A stretch of 64,000 bases of DNA, taken from JBCBDX01 sp039815825 (lineage in GTDB: Bacteria > Pseudomonadota > Alphaproteobacteria > Rhizobiales > Rhizobiaceae). A model generated the notes under the pieces. The model made no database searches and had not been told where the DNA came from. It worked only from the letters and a program-made list of their open reading frames with translations. Each line of letters begins with the position of its first letter. Position 1 is the first letter of the stretch. Of this stretch, positions 53,991-62,431 are shown piece by piece. The stretch covers positions 1 to 64,000 of the forward strand of contig JBCBYO010000009.1 in the NCBI GenBank assembly GCA_039815825.1. The letters are read 5' to 3'. Made by a program: the position numbers and the translations under genes.

Positions 53991-54347
53991 TTAGTCGTCA
54001 TCGCCATCATCCCCGCCATCGTCGCCATCGTCGCCGCTGTCTTCATCGCCTCCTCCTCCATCATCGCCGCCGGTATCGCCATCGTCCTGGTCATAATCGT
54101 CCGCGGCACGTCGAAGCTCAGATACCGTGACGCGCCTGTCGCCATTGTGATCTGCATATAGCAGCAGACGATTCGCTCCATCGCGACCGAATTCAGCAAC
54201 CAGTTCATCGAAGGTCAAAACACCATCGGAGTTTGTATCAACGGATCTGAAACTGGCAGACTGAGCAGAAGCGGCTACAGTAAGAAAAGTGAAGCACGTC
54301 AGACCAATGCAAATGATTAGAACACGCCCACCAAGTAAAGTACGCAT
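53991..54347 (-). CDS. Secreted EF-hand protein with Asp/Gly-rich tail
   Basis: A 118-residue secreted protein: signal peptide residues 1-29, then two EF-hand loops with all ligand positions filled, DTNSDGVLTFDE (37-48) and DHNGDRRVTVSE (66-77), and a C-terminal tail (from about 84) made almost only of Asp, Gly and Glu. It should bind calcium in the periplasm or outside. I start at the ATG directly before the signal sequence; the frame open to 54554 adds non-coding-like sequence. First gene of the row leading to the kinase and regulator, 169 bases before the P-loop gene. Confidence 0.75.
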   Translation of the reverse strand: MRTLLGGRVLIICIGLTCFTFLTVAASAQSASFRSVDTNSDGVLTFDELVAEFGRDGANRLLLYADHNGDRRVTVSELRRAADDYDQDDGDTGGDDGGGGDEDSGDDGDDGGDDGDDD

Positions 54348-54731
54348 GGATGGTGTCCGTAATTGACTGATAAGGTGGCGGGCGTGCATCGAATATGCCT
54401 GGTATTGGGTACACACCCTCACTTTAGGTGGGCGGAGTAACCACGTCTTGCACTCAAAGATGGATTTCACCCAACCAGAAGAATGAACGTCAGATGAACG
54501 CAAATCTAACAATGCCAAAAGTCCGCTTTGGGCTCGGAGCTGACGTTCGCTCAACGTCCGCTATGCGGACAAAGCGCACATTCATCTCAGATAACGATTT
54601 GCACATGAGGGCGGAAAGCGGAAGTTCGACGAATTTATTGCGCCGACGCCAAAATCTTTGAAGCAGACATTGCTGCATGTAAACGACGATGGCCCTATGG
54701 TATTTTATCGAAGTTAAATTGGAGACTTGCG
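54348..54731. other. 384-bp spacer with the longest dispersed-repeat unit
   Basis: No gene is supported. It separates the EF-hand row from the HNH gene and should hold both promoters. The repeat unit at 54519-54582 is in its middle. Confidence 0.55.
54519..54582 (+). repeat. Dispersed intergenic repeat, long unit (copy 5)
   Basis: Left part GTCCGCTTTGGGCTCGGAGC (54521-54540) and TGACGTTCG; right part CAACGTCCGCTATGCGGACA (54552-54571) then AAGCGCACATTC. The two halves match the separate copies at 26471, 48743, 63157 (left) and 31505, 38197 (right, reversed). The right half contains the small palindrome GTCCGC-TAT-GCGGAC. Confidence 0.75.
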
Positions 54732-55387
54732 ATGCCGTTCGGAATGATATGGCGAGATGTAGTCAAAGAGCCTTTGGAAAGAATTGGTGGTTCAGGGAAC
54801 CTAAGTGAGATTTATTCGTCCGTTCACGGCATGTCGGTTGAGAACGAAGAAGAACTGCCTGCAACTTGGCAGGCAATCGTGCGTCGAGAATTGGAATACA
54901 ACAGTTCCGACTCCGAATCGTTTAAAAACCGGTGGGATTGGTTCCAACCGACCCAAGGAATTGGTGCCGGACATTGGTCGCTCAGGGACTACGAGGCTGG
55001 TCCACCGCACACGGAAGAGGTTGATCTCGACACAGAAGCAAAGAGAAAGAACTCTTACGTTTCCAGAGTTGTTCGCGACGGAAGAAAAGTAAGAGCGCTA
55101 AAAAAATACACAACAACACCTGCCAAAATTGTGGCGAGCGGATAAGTTTCCCCGACGGGGCTTCGTATAGCGAAGTCCATCATCTTAAGCCTCTTGGCGC
55201 TCCACATAACGGGCCAGACGTCGAGAAAAACATGATCGTGGTGTGTCCATTGTGCCATGTTTATCTGGATTTCGGCGCGCTCATTTTGGACCCAGAAAAA
55301 CTTGCTGAATCACTACACGCTATCGCTCCCGAATACGTAGATTATAGTAATTCACTCTATAGGTGGGCTGCAGAACCAATCGAGTAG
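54732..55387 (+). pseudogene. HNH endonuclease split by a -1 frameshift at an A7 run
   Basis: The first frame (54732 to the stop at 55143-55145) encodes a winged-helix-like N-domain (PLERIGGSGNLSEIYSSV) and a linker. The second frame, entered by a -1 shift at A_AAA_AAA (55100-55106), continues from Ile at 55106 with a full HNH nuclease domain: NNTCQNCGERI, SEVHHLKPLGAPHNGPD, NMIVVCPLCHVYLDFGAL, ending at TAG 55385-55387. Together they give a normal-looking endonuclease of about 218 residues. Either this is a programmed or tolerated frameshift on a canonical slippery heptamer, or one base was lost or miscalled in the A run. Confidence 0.8.
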
Positions 55388-55588
55388 TTCATCTTCAGCT
55401 CGCGACCGTGTGTGCTGCATAAAGAAGGCTAACGTTGTCGACGGCGCCCCTTCAAATCATCGACGACGTCGAGACCCGTCGCCATTTTGACCAGTTTCAA
55501 TTCAATTGAAATTTCGCTTCATGAAACTTCCAGAGAGAACTCTTGAAATCGGCGAACCACAACTAAGGGCCGTGATTGCCAAGCGCAG

Positions 55589-56088
55589 TTATTTCCTTTG
55601 GGACATCCGGACCAAAAGACTCAGTGTTTCTCCCGCATTGTTCTCCCAAGTCTTGCCGACAGAGACGAACGTGAATGACGGTAGCACGCCTTCTCTCATC
55701 GCGGGATTGCTGGTGGTCGCAAAGACGCCGTTTCCATTCGCAAGGCGCATCACTTCTGCGACCATGGCTTTTTCTATGCTTGGCTGGAGTGTTTGGGCGA
55801 AACTGAGACATATCCGAGCTCATACGGAAACTCGCTCTCCGGTAGCGAGTAGCCCGACTTTCTGGCTCCTTGAAGCCCAGATCGGTATCTGACCAGTGGT
55901 ACTTTCAAAGCAGCAACACCAACGGCTTGGCCTTCAACTTCCGCGAAGATGATTTGAGCACTCGGCAGAACCACACCTTCCCGGACATAGTCCTCAACAA
56001 CGGCACCGCCCAACCCAACCAACTCAACGAAGGTATCCACTTCTTCTTTTGTGGCGTCGGTACCAACAAGGGTTCTGTATTTGATCAT
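55589..56088 (-). pseudogene. GNAT acetyltransferase with frameshift
   Basis: The first frame runs from ATG 56088 (DATKEEVDTFVELVG, then VEDYVREGVV) to a stop near 55774 just inside motif A, GYVSVSPKHSSQ. The rest of the domain continues in the -1 frame: EKAMVAEVMRLANGNGVFA, then NPAMREGVLPSFTFVSVGKT and a stop at 55589-55591. One missing base near 55777-55780 (expected QGI, found QA-stop) explains it. The split falls in the acetyl-CoA site, so the product should be inactive. Confidence 0.75.
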
Positions 56089-56467
56089 ACTGGCTCAGTT
56101 TGAATTTGAAGTAGGAAAATAACTTAAGCCGGATAACTGCTCAGCGGAAGCTCCGATAAAGAGTCGCTGGCCTATATGAACGGTAGCAATGGTCCGCCGG
56201 TGACGCCAGCACTTTAACTCAGATTTCAACACTTTCGCAGATAGCCAATGCGTCTTCGAGATCGACGCCGAGATAACGAACGATACTGCCCATCTTAGAG
56301 TGTCCGAGCAGGAGTTGAACCGCACGAAGGCGGCTCTTCCATACCTACACCTGACTAAAGATTTAGTTTCTTTGCAGTTTTGTGCAAGTCATATGCGTGA
56401 ACCAGCAGGCACGAGTCGTAACCCCCCTTTACCTTCGAGATATCTTTAGAAACGAAGGAAGCTGATA
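56089..56467. other. 379-bp spacer with recombinase remnant
   Basis: The only recognisable content is the integrase C-terminal fragment at 56219-56329. The right end should hold the promoter of the oxidoreductase gene at 56468. Confidence 0.55.
56219..56329 (-). pseudogene. C-terminal fragment of a tyrosine recombinase
   Basis: The minus strand encodes the last 36 residues of an integrase, with RAVQLLLGHSKMGSIVRYLG including the catalytic His and Tyr, then DLEDALAICESVEI and a stop. It matches the end of the intact recombinase at 62432-63064 residue for residue except for a few changes, and homology stops abruptly upstream of Leu-Arg-Ala. It is a remnant left by insertion, deletion or duplication. 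Confidence 0.85.
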
Positions 56468-57481
56468 ATGAATAATCACGATGCTGTACGCAGATATGAG
56501 ATTTCAGTGTTTGGTGAAGCCGATACACTCCAGCAAGCGATGGGACTGACGCCCGAAGTAACGGCTGATTTGGTTCGGATCCGCGTGCAATATGCTGGAC
56601 TGAATTTTGCTGACGTTATGGCTCGGCGTGGCCTGTATCCCTTAGTCGATGCGTCGATGCTTCCTTTTACGCCTGGTATGGAAATTGTGGGCGAGATCGA
56701 GGCTGTTGGTCCTGACGTATCAGGTCTGAACGTTGGACAGCGGGTTTTCGCGAAACTCGAAATGGGCGGATATTCTGACTATGTGGTCGCGCCCGCCTCT
56801 TACGTCTTCGGCGTGCCGGACGGGATCGACAGCGCCGAGGTGCTGGGGCTCGTTGGCACAAGTGGTCAAACCGCCTATGGAGCAGCGATGAGCCTCAAAC
56901 CTGCGGATGGGCGCTCGGTCTTTATAACGGCGGCTGCGGGCGGTGTTGGGTCTGTGCTGATCCAGCTGTGCAAGCACTTGGGTTGGACCGTAATCGCCGG
57001 CGTTAGCAGCGCTGAAAAAGCGGCACTTGTAGCGTCACTGGGTGCTGACCACACGGTCAGGTACGATCAAACCGGCTGGGAAGAGACTTTGAAAGGACTT
57101 GCGGGCGAACAAGGTCTGGCGGCCGCGCTCGATTCCGTCGGCGGTGCGCCCAATCGCGGTGCGCTTGCCGCTTTGGGAAATCATGGTGAGCTGGTTTTTT
57201 TCGGGGGTGCCAGCGGCGATCTGGTTGGACTTCCAACGGAATTGGTGTTCCCATTCGTTGCCGGTTGTAAATCGGTGCGCGGGTTTGGACTGGTTGGCTA
57301 TTACATGAGCGGACCTGACGTACTGAACAAGACCATTCAGGGTTTGTTTGACGCCAAGTTGACTGGGACCATTTCCAGTATAACGACGACGACCTTTCCA
57401 GCTGCAGACGTAGCAGAGGCGCATCGCCAACTAGAGTCCCGTCAATCACAGGGTAAACTTCAGCTAGACATGCTGTCATGA
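56468..57481 (+). CDS. Medium-chain dehydrogenase / quinone oxidoreductase
   Basis: A 337-residue MDR-family enzyme. The N-terminal catalytic domain has YAGLNFADVMARRGLYP and PGMEIVGEIEAVG; the Rossmann domain has AAAGGVGSVLIQLCKHLGW for NADPH. No structural zinc cysteines are seen, as in the zeta-crystallin/VAT-1-like quinone reductases. Substrates may be quinones or enones. It overlaps the next small gene by four bases (ATGA). Confidence 0.87.
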   Translation: MNNHDAVRRYEISVFGEADTLQQAMGLTPEVTADLVRIRVQYAGLNFADVMARRGLYPLVDASMLPFTPGMEIVGEIEAVGPDVSGLNVGQRVFAKLEMGGYSDYVVAPASYVFGVPDGIDSAEVLGLVGTSGQTAYGAAMSLKPADGRSVFITAAAGGVGSVLIQLCKHLGWTVIAGVSSAEKAALVASLGADHTVRYDQTGWEETLKGLAGEQGLAAALDSVGGAPNRGALAALGNHGELVFFGGASGDLVGLPTELVFPFVAGCKSVRGFGLVGYYMSGPDVLNKTIQGLFDAKLTGTISSITTTTFPAADVAEAHRQLESRQSQGKLQLDMLS

Positions 57482-57804
57482 TTTACCATGTCACAGCACG
57501 GTTACGGGAAGAGACTGCCTGTCTCTTCCTGGAAAAACTCACCGATGGAAGCGTTTCGGCGCAAAGACCGGATGGACCCGAGATCGTAGCCTCGATGCAG
57601 CGCGCCGTCGTTTTGGAAGACGGGTGCATATCCTGGACCGAGACCTGCTTTTGCATGTTCCCGCTTTCACATGAGCGCAAAACGGTGTTGGACTGGCATT
57701 TTGCTGATATCGCAACAGCCAAAGTGGCGAGGCATATCGAGTTGGATGGCACGCCTTTTATGGAGCATCTGAGAGCGCTCTGCGCGGCAATGAAAACCGC
57801 TTAG
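57478..57804 (+). CDS. Small protein of unknown function
   Basis: A 108-residue soluble protein beginning in the ATGA overlap with the oxidoreductase gene, so co-translated. It has four cysteines in two clusters and the segment RPDGPEIVASMQRAVVLEDG followed by WTETCFCMFPLSHER. I do not recognise the family. Translational coupling suggests a role with the oxidoreductase. Confidence 0.65.
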   Translation: MIYHVTARLREETACLFLEKLTDGSVSAQRPDGPEIVASMQRAVVLEDGCISWTETCFCMFPLSHERKTVLDWHFADIATAKVARHIELDGTPFMEHLRALCAAMKTA

Positions 57805-57851
57805 AAAACCAATTTGCGAAATGAGGCAGGTTCTACCTCCGCCGCATTTCG

Positions 57852-58321
57852 CTAATCCAATTCACCTGTTTTCGCTTGACCGACAGCCGCATATACCTTG
57901 GCCAAGTCGAACATGTTGTGAACGCTGAGAAAAAGGCCCGAACTCTGATCTATTGTGAAAATTGACGCTGCGGGTATTGGAAGATTTACCGCACCGATTG
58001 TGAAGATTGGGCAGGCTGTCGACAAAATTGTAATTGCAGACCCTGACACCGGCTCGCCGAGGTCTATCGGCTACTTAGATCCCAAAAGCGGATTGGTCCA
58101 TACTTCCCCCGAGTGTGCTCGATAGCTGTCACGGTGGCAAAAAATTGTTCCGAGAACCCGCGAATGGCGTCTTTTGACAAGATCGGATCATCGGCATTGA
58201 ATTGCAGCGTAGCCGTCGGAATATATAAACTGGCGACTTCGTCCGCGTCTTCGGCATCAATCGCGGCATAATATGCACGCGCAATGGTCAAACAGTTTTG
58301 TGCGTTTAGAGTGAGTGCCAT
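57852..58321 (-). pseudogene. SnoaL / limonene-epoxide-hydrolase-like gene with frameshift
   Basis: Frame one from ATG 58321 encodes an NTF2-fold N-terminus (RAYYAAIDAEDADEVASLY, SKDAIRGFSEQFFATVTAIE) and stops at 58064. The matching C-terminal part lies in another frame, 58049 down to 57852: NLPIPAASIFTIDQSSGLF and NMFDLAKVYAAVG, the end of limonene-hydrolase-like proteins. The two halves suggest one broken gene of about 150 codons. An alternative is two unrelated small frames, but the order and fold fit one gene. Confidence 0.55.
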
Positions 58322-58392
58322 TTGAACTCTCGATCTTTGTTAACGAAAATGGACGCGTGCACCGAAGAATGCCGCGCCCAATCAGATCTTGA

Positions 58393-58863
58393 TTATTGCT
58401 GCATCGGCTGCGTTGTCGTGAAGATGTATCGCGCGAGCTTCCAGTCGTCCTCGTCCAACCTTTGGAACAGGAAGATTTCCTGGTTCGAAGCAGGAACCTC
58501 TGCACCGCTCTCAAGATGGGTCAACGTGGCGACGCCTTTCGACCTAATGAAAGCCCAATCCGAGCCCATTTGGACCACTTCATCGACTGTCAGTTCGGCA
58601 TCGATATTAAAGTTATCGAAGAAGTAGGTGAACGCGCCAAGAATGGCGTCTTTACCTTCCACCGGCATGCTGTGCTGCGGCATCCATACCCCGTCGTCGG
58701 TGAAGGTGGCGGCAACCGCCGCTGCATCATTAGAGTTTAAAGCGTCCTCATAAGCCTGCAAGGCAGCTTCGACGGCCACCGTGTCAGTGCTTTCCGCTGC
58801 CGAGAGCGAAGGAAAAATGCCGCCAAGAACTACTAAGGCGTATGTGATTGATTTGGTTTTCAT
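58393..58863 (-). CDS. Exported SnoaL-like (SgcJ/EcaC family) protein
   Basis: A 156-residue protein with signal peptide (residues 1-22) and an NTF2-fold domain: AVEAALQAYEDALNSNDAAA, then FTDDGVWMPQHSMPVEGKDA and a late WKLARYIFTTT. The pattern is that of the SgcJ/EcaC or DUF4440 group. Small-molecule binding or enzyme activity is possible. GGGAGA before the ATG sets the start; a longer frame to 58905 is rejected. Divergent from the AraC gene. Confidence 0.78.
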   Translation of the reverse strand: MKTKSITYALVVLGGIFPSLSAAESTDTVAVEAALQAYEDALNSNDAAAVAATFTDDGVWMPQHSMPVEGKDAILGAFTYFFDNFNIDAELTVDEVVQMGSDWAFIRSKGVATLTHLESGAEVPASNQEIFLFQRLDEDDWKLARYIFTTTQPMQQ

Positions 58864-59059
58864 GTAACTTCTCCCGGTGACACGCCTGCACATTGTTTCC
58901 ATCAAACCTCAGTCGGAGCTCTATTTTGGTTCCAAAACTAACTGGGCGTCGGGTGGCTGGCCTGCTCGTTCACGCGAGAGGGCTGCCTAAACCTGCTGGG
59001 TTGCGCGTTTTTACTGTCGCCATTTGGGCAACGTGTTATGGTTTCAACAGGAGGTTGCT

Positions 59060-59959
59060 ATGCCGCTGAAATCCTTGACTGAAGCCGTAAGTGTGTTCTT
59101 GGAAGGGCGTCCAAACGCCGGATATGGCGTTCAGACTGGTGTCAAGGACTTGTGGATTTATGCCAATGAAGCCCCCACAGCGATTGATGCGGTGATTTAC
59201 ACTCCAATCGTGTCACTTACTTTGCAAGGGGAAAAGGAAACCCGTTGGGGTGGGCGTCGACGCGTGTTTCGCCCCGGTGAAAGCTTCATCGTTAGCCATG
59301 ATTTGCCGGTTCGGTCATGCGTAACGCGTGCTTCCAAGACCGAACCTTTTATGGCACTTGCCCTCAATATCGATCTTCCGTTGCTCAGGACTTTGAGCAA
59401 CGAGCTCAGCGAACCCTTGAGCGGCGAAGTACCAGCACAAGTCATCGAGACGGATGTTGCCGATGATACTTTTCTTGGCGCTCTTGGTCGCTACTTTGCG
59501 TTACACGACAACGCCAAATCCGCGCGCCTCCTGGCTCCTATCGTTCATAAAGAGCTGCATGCACTCTTGTTGCTTGCACCGCACGCTGGGATGCTTCGCC
59601 GCCTGCTAAACCGGGAAAGCCAAGCTAGCCAAATTGCGCGCGCGATCGCGCATATTCGAGAGAATTTGTCTCAGTCGCTCACAGTAGGCGACTTGGCCAA
59701 CCTGTCCGGCATGTCGGTTCGGTCCTTTCACGCCTACTTCAAATCCGTGACGTCAACTACTCCCTTACAGTACCAAAAAGAGCTGCGGCTGATAGAAGCT
59801 AGGCGCTTGATTCAGGCCGAGGGTAAGGCTGTGGGTACCGCTGCATTTGAAGTCGGGTACGAAAGTCCAACTCAGTTTAGCCGTGAGTTCTCACGAAGGT
59901 TCGGTTTGGCTCCGAGCCGGATAAACATCTCGGCCACAGAAGGACTACATAACATCTGA
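59060..59959 (+). CDS. AraC-family transcriptional regulator (CuxR/AraC_N type)
   Basis: A 299-residue regulator: N-terminal ligand domain with VIYTPIVSLTLQGEKETRWG and RPGESFIVSHDLPV, then two HTH motifs (LTVGDLANLSGMSVRSFHAY and AVGTAAFEVGYESPTQFSRE). AGGAGG six bases before the ATG at 59060 decides the start. Divergent from the exported SnoaL-like gene, so likely its regulator or that of nearby oxidoreductases. Its last ~65 bases and the following ~60 are duplicated 840 bases downstream. Confidence 0.85.
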   Translation: MPLKSLTEAVSVFLEGRPNAGYGVQTGVKDLWIYANEAPTAIDAVIYTPIVSLTLQGEKETRWGGRRRVFRPGESFIVSHDLPVRSCVTRASKTEPFMALALNIDLPLLRTLSNELSEPLSGEVPAQVIETDVADDTFLGALGRYFALHDNAKSARLLAPIVHKELHALLLLAPHAGMLRRLLNRESQASQIARAIAHIRENLSQSLTVGDLANLSGMSVRSFHAYFKSVTSTTPLQYQKELRLIEARRLIQAEGKAVGTAAFEVGYESPTQFSREFSRRFGLAPSRINISATEGLHNI

Positions 59960-60018
59960 AGGTTTTAGTTTGCACGAATTGGCATCTCTAATGCGTATTC
60001 AGGCAGGCTGAGGTTGAA
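59892..60018 (+). repeat. AraC-tail direct repeat, copy A
   Basis: Ungapped match at an offset of 840 bases to 60732-60858. Runs of identity include CACGAAGGTTCGGTTTGGC and TTTGCACGAATTGGCAT. This copy spans the true 3' end of the AraC gene and its downstream flank. Confidence 0.85.
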
Positions 60019-60091
60019 TAGAGCTCCTAGATTCTGCGTATAGGAATGTTCTCCGAAATTCCGTCGTATTGCTAAATCCAACGGGACCTAC

Positions 60092-60604
60092 ATGTTTGGA
60101 AGAGTAACAACACTTGGTCTTTTGGCTTTGAGCTTCTGGATTGGAGATGAGGCACGCGCATCATCCGATTGTATTCGATTCCCCAAAGAAGCTCGTACGT
60201 TTCTGGCTCCACTGCATGGATCATGGCGCGGATTAGCAAATCCAACACCCCTGGGAAGAATGCCCTATGATATGGATTTCAGGCAGGTTTCTGAAATCAG
60301 GGCGCAAGGCAAGTCGCCAACGAACGGTGTTGCTGTCCACACTTGGGATTTTTGGTACTCGGATGACGGAAAGTTGATGCTCGATTTTCATACAACCTTT
60401 GGAAACAGCCATGCAAAAGGGTTGTGTGTCACGCAGATCGGTTTGGAGCGAGGCTATTTGTTTTCGGGAGATCCATCAATTCCACTCAATATCTGGATAA
60501 AAGTAACACAAAGGCAGAGCGACCTAATCTTTGACGCAAGTATCTATCTACATGACAGACCACATGTAACGATTAAATCGCGCCGAGATTTACCGGCCCA
60601 CTAA
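60092..60604 (+). CDS. Secreted protein of unknown function
   Basis: A 170-residue protein with signal peptide (residues 1-23, ends EARA). The mature part is beta-rich with aromatic clusters: FLAPLHGSWRGLANPTPLG, VHTWDFWYSDDGKLMLDFHT and a basic end. The pattern hints at a lipocalin-like or YcaO-unrelated small barrel, but I recognise no family. It lies between the two copies of the AraC-tail repeat. Confidence 0.65.
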   Translation: MFGRVTTLGLLALSFWIGDEARASSDCIRFPKEARTFLAPLHGSWRGLANPTPLGRMPYDMDFRQVSEIRAQGKSPTNGVAVHTWDFWYSDDGKLMLDFHTTFGNSHAKGLCVTQIGLERGYLFSGDPSIPLNIWIKVTQRQSDLIFDASIYLHDRPHVTIKSRRDLPAH

Positions 60605-61001
60605 GCTCATCCAGTTATTCCGAGTGGCTGCTGCAGGTCTGATTCAAGCACTTTTATCAAGCGTTCAAAGCCCTTCTATGGAAACCAGGTTTTATAGTGA
60701 CGCGTGCGGTCTGACGTTACTGTGGCCGTGCCACGAAGGTTCGGTTTGGCTACTCGCCTGCTGATCATCCTGGCCGCCGAAGGATCAAGAAATATCTGCG
60801 GGTTTCACTTTGCACGAATTGGCATTTTTGTTGCGCGTTCAGGCAGGTCGAAATTGAACCGAGTTGATAGTTTTGTTTCAACCGAACCTCCACTCACACC
60901 CGTAAATCAGGGGTCCGCTACCAGCCCAATGTCTTGGCAGGCGTGTGCAGCTCTTACGCCAGTTGGGGGCGGTTAGGGGGTGGACCAATGAGGAGATCCC
61001 T
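60605..61001. other. 397-bp spacer with decayed AraC tail
   Basis: No intact gene. It contains copy B of the AraC-tail repeat at 60732-60858 and then the ribosome-binding region of the serine hydrolase gene. Confidence 0.55.
60732..60858 (+). pseudogene. Decayed duplicate of an AraC gene 3' end (copy B)
   Basis: Corresponds to the last residues of the AraC protein (RRFGLA-type segment) and its downstream flank, but the frame is closed by changes. It is the partner of 59892-60018. It probably remains from a duplication of an AraC-secreted-protein unit in which the rest of the second AraC gene was lost. Confidence 0.75.
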
Positions 61002-62198
61002 ATGACTCGTTTGATTGCCATCGTTTTTGCTCTTGTCTTTGGAAACAGCGCAGTGGCGCAAGGCACCGATTTTTCTGCACTCGAAAACAGACTTGGCCGA
61101 TATGTGGAGGACGGTGAACTTCCCGGCGGTGTGGTGCTGGTGCGTCAGGGGCAAGAAACCCTTTTTGCGCATGCTTTTGGATACCGCGACGTCGAGGCTG
61201 CTGATCCGATGGAACTCGGAGATCAGTTCCGGATTGCATCCCAGACCAAGTTGATCGTGTCTGTCGGGATAATGATGCTCATCGAAGAAGGCGCACTTAC
61301 CCTTGAAACACCACTCGCCTCGATCTTTCCGGAGTGGGCCGAGGTGCAGGTTGGAACTGAGGAGGGGCTTGTTCCGCTCGACCGCCCAATTGTCATTCGC
61401 GACCTGCTCTCTCATTCTTCGGGGATCGGTTATGGGTTCACCGACGTTTGGGCAGATACCGGGCTCACTGCTTGGTATTTCGCCGACGACACGCGGCCTA
61501 TGCGCGAGTCTATTCGCGTAATGGCGACGATGCCGTTAAACCACCAGCCAGGGGCATCTTGGACCTATGGCTACAACACAGATATTTTGGGGGCGCTCAT
61601 CACGGAGCTGACAGATCAGTCTTTGAGCGCTTTTCTTAGAGAACGGATCCTTTTGCCGCTGGGTATGATGGATACGCAGTTCTTCCTTTCGTTCGAAGAG
61701 GCAGAAAACCTTGCGGTCGTTTATTCCCGAACCGATGATCTCACACTCGTGCGAGCGCCTGACCCGGGCGGACCGGTCGGACAAGGCCACTACGTTGACG
61801 GCCCGCAGCTCGTAGAGTCAGGCGGGGCTGGGCTAGTCTCTTCGGCGGAAGACTACGTTACCTTGCTCGATATGCTCCGTGCTGACGGTGTCCATGACGG
61901 CCAACGTCTTCTTAACGCCGAGACGGTCGCTCTGATGGCCGAGTCTGTCGTTAACGGGGCCGCGCCCCCTTGGCATCCTGTCGACACACTTTCTTTCGGG
62001 CTTGGTCACGAGTTGAGCAGCGGACGGCCAGGTGGCCGGCCAGCGGGCTCACTTGGATGGGGCGGGGCATATCACTCCGTTTACTGGATCGACCCCGTCA
62101 ACGATCTCAGCGTGGTCTATCTGACACAAGTGTTCCCGTCCGGCGACCTCAACGACCAAGCCGTCGTTGAACAGATGCTCTATGAGGCCCTCAAATAG
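61002..62198 (+). CDS. Serine hydrolase, class C beta-lactamase family
   Basis: A 398-residue exported protein (signal peptide residues 1-19, AVAQ). The nucleophile motif SQTK is at 80-83, the YxN motif appears as YGYN near residue 188, and the third motif region is LGWGGAYHSVYWID, with Gly-Gly in place of KTG. This is the EstB/PBP4*/LACTB-like branch, which includes esterases, D-amino-peptidases and pseudo-lactamases; antibiotic hydrolysis should not be assumed. GAGGAG six bases before the ATG sets the start. Confidence 0.87.
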   Translation: MTRLIAIVFALVFGNSAVAQGTDFSALENRLGRYVEDGELPGGVVLVRQGQETLFAHAFGYRDVEAADPMELGDQFRIASQTKLIVSVGIMMLIEEGALTLETPLASIFPEWAEVQVGTEEGLVPLDRPIVIRDLLSHSSGIGYGFTDVWADTGLTAWYFADDTRPMRESIRVMATMPLNHQPGASWTYGYNTDILGALITELTDQSLSAFLRERILLPLGMMDTQFFLSFEEAENLAVVYSRTDDLTLVRAPDPGGPVGQGHYVDGPQLVESGGAGLVSSAEDYVTLLDMLRADGVHDGQRLLNAETVALMAESVVNGAAPPWHPVDTLSFGLGHELSSGRPGGRPAGSLGWGGAYHSVYWIDPVNDLSVVYLTQVFPSGDLNDQAVVEQMLYEALK

Positions 62199-62401
62199 GT
62201 CCGCTGGCACCGATAGAACAAAGCTGCCGCTAGGTAGAAGTGCTTCTCTGCAAGCGTCCAGTCCAACTGCTCCGCCAAGTATCCTCTAGTGGCGGACAGT
62301 GTCCACTTAGCTAACAAGACACTTAAACCCTTACGACTTTTCGCGCCGAATCAAACGGCAGCTTTGGTGAATTACTTAAGCGCGCGGCGAATGTCCGTTA
62401 A

Positions 62402-62423
62402 GGGCCGGCAGTGCAACCGGCCC
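62402..62423 (-). terminator. Hairpin after the tyrosine recombinase gene
   Basis: Seven-pair stem GGGCCGG / CCGGCCC with an eight-base loop, nine bases past the recombinase stop on the minus strand. No T-run follows, so it is a weak terminator candidate or another structural element. Confidence 0.4.
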
Positions 62424-62431
62424 AACCATTG

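Noticed and set aside
61002..62198. True class C beta-lactamase
   Set aside because: The third motif lacks KTG and the sequence fits the wider serine-esterase/PBP-like branch better.
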